In this document: positions 1 to 9,800 of the stretch, piece by piece | How the letters are laid out: each line of letters opens with the position of its first letter | Position numbering within the stretch: the first letter of the stretch is position 1 | Assembly (NCBI RefSeq): GCF_007859855.1 | Contig: NZ_SJPK01000003.1 | Coordinates: forward strand, 1-64,000 | Direction: 5' to 3' | DNA length: 64,000 bases | DNA from: Allorhodopirellula solitaria | Lineage (GTDB): Bacteria > Planctomycetota > Planctomycetia > Pirellulales > Pirellulaceae | The notes under the pieces: generated by a model | What the model saw: the letters and a program-made list of their open reading frames with translations, nothing else | The model's database searches: none | Told to the model about the DNA's origin: nothing | Program-made: the position numbers and the translations under genes

Positions 1-251
1 TTGCGAGTTGCGGGTTGCGAGGGCGGGCGAGACTGTACCGAATTAGCGGTGTAACAATCACTGCCACTTGCGACAACAATTCGGCCCAAAACCGGCGGGA
101 AGTGCGACCAAAGCGAGGCCGGTAACAATTCATCTCTGATGAATAATATCCACCAGACGCTCTGCTCGACCGCTAGACGGCGATCAGAAGCTTGTTGGCG
201 AGAGAGAATTCTCGCCCCAGACCATCGACAATGCATCAAGGTTTCGATGGC
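1..251. other. intergenic, no gene seen
   Basis: No credible coding region was found here. The stretch precedes the 3' end of a degraded IS66-type transposase on the minus strand and may include decayed transposon sequence. No inverted repeat that would mark an IS end was recognised. Confidence 0.4.
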
Positions 252-848
252 CTATTTATCCGCGTAGAGCCGCCGCATAACCGCGTCGGGAGGACGCCTC
301 AGCAACTCGAAATAAATGTCGCTTGCGCGGTGACCATGGCGACGCGCTGTCTCAGCAACGGTCATCAATCTCGCCATCGTCTGGGCGCCCGTTTCACTTC
401 GGTGGCCAAACGTGATCTTGCGGAGCACCACAAGTGGACGCAATGCGCGCTCGGCAAGATTGTTCGTCGGGGGCACCCGGTCGTCATCAACAAAGACCAG
501 CCACTCGGTGTAGTTGTTACCGGCCTTTTTGATGTCGCATTTTTGGCCGAATTGAGACTGTAGGGATTTGGCGGTGATTTTGGCGTGTTGGCCGAATTGG
601 TGCGAAATTTGGAGAAGCATTTCGCGCCGCTCTTCTTGGCCGATTTGGTGTCGGAGAGTTGGATGATCCTGGACCGACTTCGTGAAGGATGGATGGCGCC
701 GATTGATCTGCTCGGCGATTCGGACTCTTGATCGAAATCCGATTGCGATCGCTAGGGAACGATCAATGCCAACTGCGCAGCAGAAAGCTAACTGCGCAGC
801 AAAAATGCGATCGTTCTGAGCGAACGATCGCATGGACGTGGGTTCCAA
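252..848 (-). pseudogene. IS66-family transposase remnant (C-terminal part)
   Basis: The last ~85 residues of this 198-residue frame match the conserved C-terminal end of IS66 transposases. They include an acidic DDD cluster followed by PPTNNLAERALRPLVVLRK and then the ITFGHRSETGAQTMARLMTV segment ending in a short helical tail. A complete IS66 transposase is about 450-550 residues. The N-terminal DNA-binding and DDE core are absent, and the first ~110 residues (rich in Q, H and R) do not resemble the family, so this is a decayed fragment with a shifted or replaced 5' part. No accessory tnpA/tnpB frames or terminal inverted repeats were found nearby. An IS110-like fragment 300 bp away shows this end of the window is an old insertion hot spot. 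Confidence 0.7.
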
Positions 849-1149
849 TTCGATGATGCTGAACCGATGCTCGGACTCAACTCACGATGTCAGCATTCGC
901 GCACAGTGACTGCCATCACTCACGATGTCTGCAAGGAATCGGAGTTGGCCGATGGCGTCGGATCGCCGAGGTCATCTCGGTAGTCTTCCAACCAACGACG
1001 CAGGATCGTGACCGCCGGGACGAAGTCGTGACTGTTACCGACCGAATTGCGGTCGCACTTTCTGCCAAATTATGACTGTATGGATTTGAGGCCCGAATTG
1101 GTCGTTTTGCCGAATTGCTGAGTATTTTGGAGAGCCCGTTTGTGGGTTT

Positions 1150-1319
1150 TGCGATGGGAACTTGGATCTGCGTTTGGCGCAGTCGACCGAAACGACACCA
1201 AAGTGAGAGGGACCGACCGCCTCGACTCGCTGCTGAATCACCCCAGCTGGCTTGCCGATGTAACGGGCCTGATTGGATTTTGACGATTTTGACGAACGTT
1301 TCTTGGTGGCGATTGCCAT
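1150..1319 (-). pseudogene. IS110-like transposase, N-terminal fragment
   Basis: A start at 1319 gives MAIATKKRSSKSSKSNQ and then a segment containing RVEAVGPSHFGVVSVDCAK. This resembles the basic leader and the first catalytic Asp strand (VVSVDCAK) of planctomycete IS110-type (DEDD) transposases. After about 55 residues the similarity stops and the frame runs on in unrelated sequence to 1035. The RuvC-like remainder and the Transposase_20 domain, about 300 residues, are missing. This is from recall of the family, so the assignment is tentative. Confidence 0.4.
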
Positions 1320-1391
1320 ATCGGAGTTCCTTGATTGAAGGGAAAGTGAATTCCTTCAATGAAAGCACTCAGAATGCGCCCCTGGTAGTTT

Positions 1392-2002
1392 TTTAGGCTA
1401 ACTTGGGGACATACCAGGCATGGCTCTCGTATCCAATGATCGTTCAAAAATGCGTCCCTGACGAACAAACGCTCGCCAGGGACCGACAACACCATTGGCG
1501 TACCGCTTTTGCAGGGAAACGCTGGCGACCGAGATATCCCTTGCCAAGCCCGCACCTCTGCAGAGCTCGGCTCCAATGGCGTGGATTTAAGCAGGTTGAC
1601 TCGAGTTTCACGGGCATCTGCTTTCGCTTCCGTCCGGCTTGTCCGGGCGGAGTGGCAACTGCAAGCTACCTGCAAAACGTCCTCGCCACATCGATCTCCG
1701 CTCCGGGCTTGTCCCGGCGGAATCAGCGAATCAAGTCGTGTGACCGCCGGGGCAAGCCCGAAACGGAGCACCGTTTCTACTTCGCATTTGTTCGGTAGCT
1801 GCCAGTTGGTTCCTCCGCCGAGACAAGCTCGACGGAAGGATGTTTCACACGCGGCAATCGCTTAAGTCCACGCCATTCGAGCTTGGCTCTGTTTCTCCCG
1901 GCAGTGCCAGTCTAACATTGATAATCACATCCCACAAATAAATCCTTGGATACTGGAGCCATGCCTTGAAAACCTCGGACGCACGCTTCCGGCGGATGAG
2001 CC
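1392..2002 (+). mobile_element. 318-bp TIR element, copy A (interrupted)
   Basis: This is one of four copies in the window of a non-coding element (others at 22620, 41497 and 57440). The stretch from GGCATGGCTCTCGTATCCAA near 1420 to the CAGAGCTCGGCTCC at 1561-1574 closely matches copy D at 57440-57757, and similarity resumes after about 1879. The right end reaches the terminal inverted repeat (CGCACGCTTCCGGCGGATGA). The outer ~40 bp of the left end are not recognisable. About 304 bp of foreign sequence (1575-1878) split the copy. It lies directly against the stop codon of the next gene. Boundaries are good to a few bases. Confidence 0.75.
1575..1878. mobile_element. 304-bp inverted-repeat insertion nested in copy A
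   Basis: The insert begins AATGGCGTGGATTTAAGC and ends GCTTAAGTCCACGCCATT, an 18-bp terminal inverted repeat with one mismatch. On its left is GAGCTCGGCTCC (1563-1574) and on its right GAGCTTGGCTCT (1879-1890). The uninterrupted copy at 57440 has this 12-mer only once, so it looks like a slightly diverged target duplication. The insert has no credible gene. This is what a miniature transposable element leaves. No transposase with these ends is present in the window. Confidence 0.65.
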
Positions 2003-2009
2003 GAAAACC

Positions 2010-3497
2010 TTAGGGAGTGGCCTCGTTCACCGCGTCGATCTCGGCACCGGTCGGGCGGATCATTTCGAAGTACTTGCGGATGGTTTGACGATGGCCGAGT
2101 GGAATCGATTCAGAATCGAGCACGGATTCACTCAGGGCCTCATACTCGTCCGCTTTCTCGCGATAGGTGCGAACGGCTTGCTGTTGATTTGGGTCGCTCG
2201 ATTCGGTCTCGACATCCACATCACCTTGCGATGATTCCTGGCCCTTGATGTTCATCTCAGGGTTCGTCTTCAGCCGAGCGGTTTTGAGCCCCGGCTCATT
2301 GGTGCTCCGTGCGGTGCCTGCCTTCTTTCCACCTTTCTTGTTGGATTCATTTTGGCTGCGGCATTCGCTTTCGCATTCCGACTTGCATTCACTCAAGCAC
2401 TTGCATTGTTTCTTGAGCAGGTCGGAGAGCTTTTTGCGGCGTGCTTGTTTGCGAGCTTCGCTGGCGAGACCCTTCATCCCGTCACTGAATTTACCGCGTT
2501 TGCCCTGACCGAGTCCCTGGCTGATCTTGCTGGCTGCATCAGAGATTGACTTTTTCTGGCTGCCGTCGCCCGAGGCCTGTTGGAGTTTATCGAGCTTCTC
2601 TGTGATCGCCTTCTCGGTCTTGCGATCGAGCTTGGGCATTTCGAGTTTTTCGAGTTCCTCAGCTGCCTCTTCGAGTTCACCTTGGGCGAGCGACTGGCCG
2701 GCTTTGGCCATCGCATCGGACAATGCCAATGCGCTGCCGACCTCTTGCAGTTCCGCGGCCGCCTGTGGGTCGTTGAGCTGTTGCTGCATGTCTTGGAGCG
2801 AGGCCTCCATTTCGGACAGAGTCGCCAATGCTTCCTTCGGATCCGTTCCCGGTTCTTTGAGCTGTTCGATCAACGCTTCGAGATCTTGCACCAACTCATT
2901 CAGCTCCGGATCGTCGGATTCTTTTTGCATCTGCTTGAGGTCCTCGAGATTGTCCTCGACCCGCAAGGCTTGTTGACCGACAACGTCGCTGCTGACTTCG
3001 GCTGCGGTAAGCTGCGTACGCGGTCCAGAGAAGATGGCCAATCCGATGGCCGCGATACTGACGGCGACCGCCAGCGGCCAGGATGACGGACGGGCGATCG
3101 GTGCGACTTGGTCGGCACTCATTCGGGTCGCATGATCGTCGGCATCGGCGACCTGCAAACGACGCAGCGCCGACGCGGTATCACTGTCCGCTTCGTGATC
3201 GAACTGCAGCGCCGTCCTGGTCCGATCCTTCAAATTGCCCGCCTGATCAATCGCTGCAGCGGCTTGCTCGGTGGAGCGGGACGAGATCGCAGCATAAATC
3301 AATCCGATCAGTGGCCCGGCGATCACCGCTGCCACGATCCAGAGACGCGGGGCCCCTGCACCCAACAGCAGCCCGACCACGCCCATCAAACACGCGGCCG
3401 TGCCACTGACGAGTAACCCGGTGCTGGCACATCGCCACTGCCACTGACGTTGCTGGCGACGACGCACGGTTTCGATTTGTTGTTGCAATCGAGTCAT
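2010..3497 (-). CDS. membrane-anchored coiled-coil protein with Cys ladder
   Basis: Encodes 495 residues. The start at 3497 was chosen because AGGAG lies about 8 bases upstream and the longer frame (to 3656) adds only low-complexity residues. Hydrophobic segments are visible at about 22-44, 48-70 and 139-157. Residues 175-310 are dominated by acidic Leu/Glu/Gln helices typical of coiled coil, followed by a basic region. Residues 365-379 carry five Cys (365, 367, 371, 375, 379), the last four spaced exactly four apart within a Lys/Glu/Ser stretch. The family was not recognised with certainty. Similar membrane/coiled-coil proteins accompany MoxR/VWA clusters in planctomycetes, which fits the neighbourhood. 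It is downstream of the giant TPR gene on the same strand, separated by 400 bp of palindromes, so co-transcription is uncertain. Confidence 0.8.
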   Translation of the reverse strand: MTRLQQQIETVRRRQQRQWQWRCASTGLLVSGTAACLMGVVGLLLGAGAPRLWIVAAVIAGPLIGLIYAAISSRSTEQAAAAIDQAGNLKDRTRTALQFDHEADSDTASALRRLQVADADDHATRMSADQVAPIARPSSWPLAVAVSIAAIGLAIFSGPRTQLTAAEVSSDVVGQQALRVEDNLEDLKQMQKESDDPELNELVQDLEALIEQLKEPGTDPKEALATLSEMEASLQDMQQQLNDPQAAAELQEVGSALALSDAMAKAGQSLAQGELEEAAEELEKLEMPKLDRKTEKAITEKLDKLQQASGDGSQKKSISDAASKISQGLGQGKRGKFSDGMKGLASEARKQARRKKLSDLLKKQCKCLSECKSECESECRSQNESNKKGGKKAGTARSTNEPGLKTARLKTNPEMNIKGQESSQGDVDVETESSDPNQQQAVRTYREKADEYEALSESVLDSESIPLGHRQTIRKYFEMIRPTGAEIDAVNEATP

Positions 3498-3616
3498 GAG
3501 GGGGACTCCTAGAGACGATGTTAGTCCCGCCGCCAAGGTAGTATTTTGCCGCGTTCTGAGCGGATCATGTGGCGAGATGTGACGGAAAGGGATGCTTTGC
3601 GGCTGGAGAACAACAA

Positions 3617-3674
3617 GTGGCGTAAGCTTCCAGCTTGCGGTGGGCAAAAATCGCAAGCTGGAAGCTTACGCCAC
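3617..3674. repeat. perfect 23-bp-stem palindrome
   Basis: GTGGCGTAAGCTTCCAGCTT (start of the left arm, 3617-3639) is repeated in perfect inverted form at 3652-3674 around a 12-base loop. It lies between the giant TPR gene and the coiled-coil gene on the minus strand. No U-run follows on either strand, so it is better described as an extragenic palindrome than a classical terminator, although it could stall or protect the giant mRNA. Confidence 0.85.
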
Positions 3675-3705
3675 TTTTACACTCGTCAGTTGTTGTTCAC
3701 CCGAT

Positions 3706-3828
3706 GCTTAGCAACACACGATGAATAAGTGTCGGTTTTCGTAGTGGACGAGGCGACAAGTCCTGCGGCTTTGGACTCGTTGTCTCGTCCACTATGACCG
3801 AAATTGAGCGTGCGTTGCTTAGCGACGA
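3706..3828. repeat. GTAGTGGACGAGG palindrome, long form 1
   Basis: The core GTAGTGGACGAGGCGACAAG ... CTCGTTGTCTCGTCCACTAT (3741-3795) is flanked by a second inverted pair, TTAGCAACACACG and CGTGCGTTGCTTAGC. This gives a two-tier palindrome of about 120 bp. A near-identical unit sits at 31849-31968 and shorter forms occur at 22531, 33700, 57041, 57305 and 60826. All but one lie outside genes, as expected for a REP-type repeat family. Confidence 0.8.
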
Positions 3829-3855
3829 CGGGCGGAGCCGTCGGGCTACTATGAG
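3823..3855. repeat. small REP hairpin (GACGGGCGGAGCCGTC)
   Basis: GACGGGCGGAGCCGTCGGGC followed by TACTAT resembles, in inverted orientation, the hairpin sequence near 48484-48507 and a third variant near 48538-48566. It is a short palindromic repeat type distinct from the GTAGTGGACGAGG family next to it. Confidence 0.55.
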
Positions 3856-3897
3856 TATATGCGTGGGGGCCTCTCTGGAGGGAGAGAAAATTTCTAT

Positions 3898-6800
3898 TTA
3901 TTCTTGTTCGGTGAGGCTGAGTCGTTTCAGTGTGATTTCTACCGTGGCAGCTGAATCGGAGCATTTCGAGCCATATTCGATCGATTTGACGGCAGCTGTT
4001 CCGACGGGATAGGCAGCGAGCCAGCGAAAATTGTCTGAATCAGCCGCCGCGGTCAAGCAATGCATTTGCCCGCCCCGGCGAATCATCCGCAGCCGCCCAG
4101 CCGTCTCGACATCGTGGACGTGGAACCCCTCGTGAAAGGTGTCTTCTCCACTGGGTAGTTGATGCGAAACGTGCGTGCGGCATATCAACCGACCTTCCGG
4201 ATCGAGTGACATCTGTAGCTCACAAAGCGATTTTTCACGGTCGTCCATTTCGATGCGCAGCCCCGTCACCACGCCCCAGCCCTCTTGAACCGGCGTGATT
4301 TCTAAATCGGCATAATCCACGGTGACTTGAAAATCACCTTCGATGACGCGGTTGAGATCCAGTGCTGGCCAGGACTCGTATCCCTTGCTGTCGTGCAAGA
4401 ACTGCTCAATGCCAGCGGAAGTTTGCCGCGTGCGATCGGCTGGCCCTTTTACGGTGAATCCAGCTGCTTGGAATTGATCGAGTGTTTCCAACGTCGTGGT
4501 GGAGCCGCTCACTGCAAAGGCACCTCCCGGGGGTGCGGCGAGATCTTGCTCCGCGACGGTTGGCAAGCTCTTAGGCCAGTCCCCACGATATGTCAGCTTT
4601 CGCACCCGGCACTCGGTCTGAGTGATGTAGCGGAACAATCCGAACTGACGCTCGGATTTCGGCAGGGTCACGTCCCACGCCAGGACGTCGACGTCGTTGA
4701 CAGCGATGGTCAATCGATCGCCCGCCAATTGCAGCCGGACATGATTCCATGCATTTTCTTTCAGCGGTACGGTCTCTGCTGCACCGTCGATGTCATCCAC
4801 GTTGTCGGCTGGCAGTCCACTGGATTCGTACCAGGTATCTGTCAGTCGATGCCGCCGAACTCCATCGGGAGCGATCAGGAACGCGTTGAGTCCCAGGGCG
4901 GGATGAACTTCATAGGCTCCCGGCTCATACCAACATTCCATTTCGATGACGCCGTCTTCGAGCATCGGACGCTGGTACAACATCAACCCTTCAAAGTTCT
5001 CCGAACGGCTATTGGGATGCAGTGACCCCACCAATTCATCGCCGTCGCGTTTCCAGGGTGCACCGGAGGCCGAGTCCATCGAATGCCATCCGCCATACAT
5101 GTCGACACGCCAACCCGACCACTTGTTAATATCAATCAGATCGATTTCAGCTGGGATCGTCGGAGTGCCCGTGATCCGCAGATCGCTGATCGCGGAATAA
5201 TTGGTCGGCGAATCGGATTGCAACATCAACCAGGGATTGGCCGATGATTCGAGCGTTTCCTCATGGATTTTGACGCCGTTGCTATAGGTTGTGAGTTTGT
5301 CGCCGTCGACTTCTAAACGGGTGTTCGTGCGGTGATCCCAATGCGGCAACTCAACACTCCCTGCGACAGATTTCGATCCATGCATCAACGTGTGGACGCG
5401 AACGTCCTTGAGATCATAGGTCGGTTGTGCGGCATGTTCGCCATAGCCGATGCTGATCTCCTCATGTCCCATGTTCGAGTGCTGGGCTTGCACGGCAAAC
5501 TTACCTCGCAGTGGAGACTGAAAGAACAGCTGGGACCATGCTTCGGACGGCATGTGTTGCAGCGAACCTTTCGCACCGACCCACGTGGACGGACGGAAGC
5601 CTTCCCAGCGGGTCTTGGGGTTCCAATAGGCAACGGACTGCCACTGGGTGACACCGTCATCTGCCAAACTCTTGCTCTCTGGGGATGAAAATCGTTGGAG
5701 TTGTTCGATGTCCCCGAAGAGTGCGTGCACGTGTCGCGAGAACCGATTGTCGCCGGATTTACGATTCCCATCGCGTTCGGCCCAGCGGAGTTCCCGCGTC
5801 AGATCCAAGGCAGCGGTCCGGTAGCGGGCCTCGTGTGCCGCTTGCCAAGCGAGCACCCACTCCGCATGCCGCTGGCGCGCGGTCCAGTCGTCTGTGGCGT
5901 GATCGCGGAGCAATTGCCAGGCCTGCTGCAACGCCAGTCTGGCCGCCGTTTCATCACCCGTTTGCAAGGCGATCAAGCCACTCAGGGCGCTTCGGTTGTG
6001 GGCATCCCGACCCGATGCGTCTTCAGGCAACTGCTCGAGAGCAGCGGCGAGTTCATCGATCTTTTTCAGGTCAGCGGCAAGCCGGATGAGTTCCACTGCC
6101 GGGCTTAGGACGTTGGCGAGCACCTCGTCCTCTGGGGGCTGACCGAGTGAGTAGTACAGCCGCGTGTTAGCGTGATCGGGGCTCGGCAAGACCCACGCTT
6201 TCAACATCTCGTACGCGTCTTCCGGGCTCTGTTGGCGAGCCGAGCTGACTGCATCACCCGCTTGGATGGCAATCGGTACGTCGTTGACGATCGCACCCAC
6301 CTCTCGGCGCTGCTCATCGGAAAGCGGTTGCTCGAGTTCGGTGATCCGCGCGACCAGGGCGTCATTCCATTGCTCGGGCCAATCGCCACTGAGCCGGAGA
6401 TTGCGAACCTGAGCCGCTTGGTTTTGATACCGGAAAACACCGAAGCGGGTCGAAAGCTGGGGTTCAACGGGTCGCTCAAAAACGATCTCGTCATTGAGCG
6501 ACACCACCGTCACGCCTTGAGCCAATTTGACGCTCACCCGGTTCCACTCGTTGGGCTGGAGTGGTAGCGACTGAGGTCCGCGGCGACAATCTGCTTCGAT
6601 CATCGTATTGTCTGCTGGCAGTGCCCCTGCGCCATCCCAGGCGGGAACCGATATCCAGTGACTCATCACACCATCGGGCTGCAGCATCATGGCGACACCG
6701 CCGATTGCCGGATGAGCGACGGATTGGCCGGGGACATAGTAGAATTCGTAAGAGACTTGGTCGCCATCGCACAGGGGCCGTTCATATTGAATCCAGCTCT

Positions 6801-9800
6801 GCCGCGGCGATCCACTGGCGGATTGCATTGCCCGTCCCTTCAAGACGCCATCGACGACATTCCAATCAAACTCCGCCGGTTCCTGCTTCTGATAGTACGC
6901 CAACGAGGAATTCTCGTCCTCAGGCGTCTCTCCCATCAAGCGATGCCGAGGTTGCGATTCTCCGAAGGCTGAGCAATTCCATCCATCGAGTCGATCCTCG
7001 CCGATCATGGCAACTTCACGAGGAATGACCGGACTGCCTTCGATTTGAAGATTCCGCATCGCTCCAAAACGCAAATCCCACGTGGTGAGTGTTAACCAGG
7101 GGCTGGAACTGCTCGCCGGCTCGGTATAGACCGACTGCCCATTGATGGAATAGGTCAATTGAGAATCCTGGCTATCAAAACGCACAGTCCCGAATGCCGG
7201 GCGGGCCCGGTTGAACGAATCTTTGCGAGTGATCGATTCGTGATCGCTGATCGACTTGATCGTCGTGCGGCCGTTCTCCGAATTGATCTTCATGCCATTG
7301 ATCCCTACGCTCGACTCCGCCCAGCTATCGTCGAACCGCTCAATCGAAAGCGAGAAATCGCCTGTCAGCGGATACTGCAGGTACAGGTGGTCGTGTTTGG
7401 GGCCCCATAGGTGAACGAGCTGATTCTGATAGCTTGTCCACCAGGGCTGCGTGCCACTGCGGTCCTTGTCCGCCGTCGCTGGGATCCAGTGTTTGAAATC
7501 CGTATAGGCGGATGATCTCGGTGCCGGCGATGAGACCCGCGCATTCCAATCCCGCACCAAGAAATTCATCAGTTGCACCTGGCTATTCTCGATCATTCGT
7601 GATCGCAGATTCGCGTACTGGTCGTCGAACAGGGGCGACATCACTTCCGACTGAAAACACGCTTGGAGGACGAGATAGTCGCCAAAGAGCATGGGGGTGC
7701 CGCGTCGTGAATTCACGGTTTTGCTGCGTTCCTTCATCGAACTGGCGAGCGACTCATTGATTGCAATCGCCGTGGATTGGTCATCCATCGCGATCGCGAT
7801 CAAGCCCAACAGCGGCTCTGCATCCGGCATCCCCGCCTCCACAAGTGGCTCGACTTCACTGCGCAAATCCTCCAGTTGATCGGCAGCCTCGGCGGCAGCA
7901 ACCAATTCAGTGAAATTGCTTACAATCCGGATGGGATTTTGGTCGTCGCCCGCCAATTCACCCTCGAGAAAGGCAGCGGGTATGTAGCGTGAACGCGTCG
8001 GCTCGGCCAGAAAACGAATCGCGAGACGGTTCGCAGCTGGCAGGGTCCAGTCCTTCCAGGTGCGGTAACGCTGCTGCGCCGGGACCGAACGCAACGTGTT
8101 CGAAATCGCAGACAGCGGTTGGTCCAAAGCGGGGCGTGAATAGTTTGCGACGTCAAAATCGAGCGTCCGGGCGACCAGGTTCAGTGTCAGATTGGGGAGC
8201 TTGAGCTTTGCTGTTTGCGCGGCGATCTCCGCCAGGTCTCGCCATTGTTGATAGAGTCCGTAGTCGCCACTGTACCGACTGTAGTAGGTCTGGCGGCTTG
8301 CCAGCAGCGACTCGACATACTCCTGGACCGCTTCGGCATCGCCCACCGAGGCCAGATACTCGTTGACGAGACGCGGCAATGACGCGGATAAATTGAGCTC
8401 AGTACTGTTATTCGCCGATACGCTATTCATTTTATCTTCCAACGAGCGGCGGAGGATCGGGAACGCAGCCGCCTTGAGGTCGCCGTGAGCAAAGGCCCGC
8501 CGGGCGGCTAGGAATGCGATCTGCGCGTCTGCCGTTGACAAACCCGTGGCGGAAGCCGTCGCCAATTGCGTGATCTTCTCGTTGGCTGTTTCCATCTCGC
8601 CCCGTGCGATTGCGATCAATGTCTCCATCGCCGGGATCGCGACACGGTTTGTTCCACCCTCGGCGCGTTCATCGAGACGGCGAGCCAACTCGTCGAGTCG
8701 GTCCGCTGCAGCGGCGCTCTCGATCAATGGCTCGGCCAAACCCTGAGCCTCGCCAGCGAAAATATCCGCGTCGACGTACATCAGCACTTCTTGAGGTCGA
8801 TTGTCGGGCAACACCATCGCTGCCAAAACATCGAACGATTCGCTCGGCGGGTACTGCTCACCGGACCACAATTGAACGATTCCTTTAAGCGACTGGACAA
8901 CCTCGGTCTCGATGGGATCGGCCGAGGCGTCGTTGCTGCTGCTGCTGCTCGTCACAATCGCGTATGGATTCGATTGCGAGTTGCTGAGACTGTCACTGGA
9001 CACATCGGCGACGGGGAATCCGCCACGCAGTGCTTCCCGGACCGCCTTCCGCGAGAGTGCCGGCATGCCACGCTGAGCCGCTGCTTTGCCTACCAGGGCA
9101 GCGACACGAAACTGGGATACGGTGAGCGGCGGAACGAAGTCTTTCTTCGTGTCGCTACCCTCATTCGCCGTTTTTCCAGAGGTGGTTGGCCGCTGCGTCA
9201 CGGTGTCGAGGAGCTGCGACCAACGTTTCTGAGCCCCCTCGATGTCGCCCTGCTCGGCGAGACGTTGGCCCCATTCAAACAGAACCGACGTTTGATCTTT
9301 GAATGAAACTTGTCGCTCGGCGGCCGTCAATGCAACCTCGGCGAGTGATTGACCGACCTCACGCCGTTCGGGCTGGCTCAGGCACTGCCGAGCCACCAAC
9401 CAAACCGGCAGATAGCTTGCGGCGTTCTTGCGTTGACGGGAATTTGGACGTCGTCCCTGGGCGATTGCTTCGAGTGGGTTTGACTCAACGATCGAGCTGA
9501 CTCGATCGACCGCTGCACCGGCACCCTCGCGCCCCGACTGCAGCTTCCAAGCAGCATCGGCGATCGCGATCGATACGTCGTCCGGGTATTGGCGTCCTAA
9601 ATCATCGAGCCGTTTGACGATCGCCGTAGCTGACTCGGTATCCTGTGACAGACGAATGAGCAACGCCACATAGGCACTCTCCATCGGCTGGACTGATGAC
9701 GCGTCGACCCCCGGGATGCCGACCATCAGATCCACGGCAGCGCCTCTGGACGCAGCCTCTCCATCAACGCTCAGCAGCTGCGCAACCATTTCATCGGCCA

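Noticed and set aside
252-848. Functional IS66 transposase
   Set aside because: Only the C-terminal ~85 residues match; the catalytic core and inverted repeats are absent.
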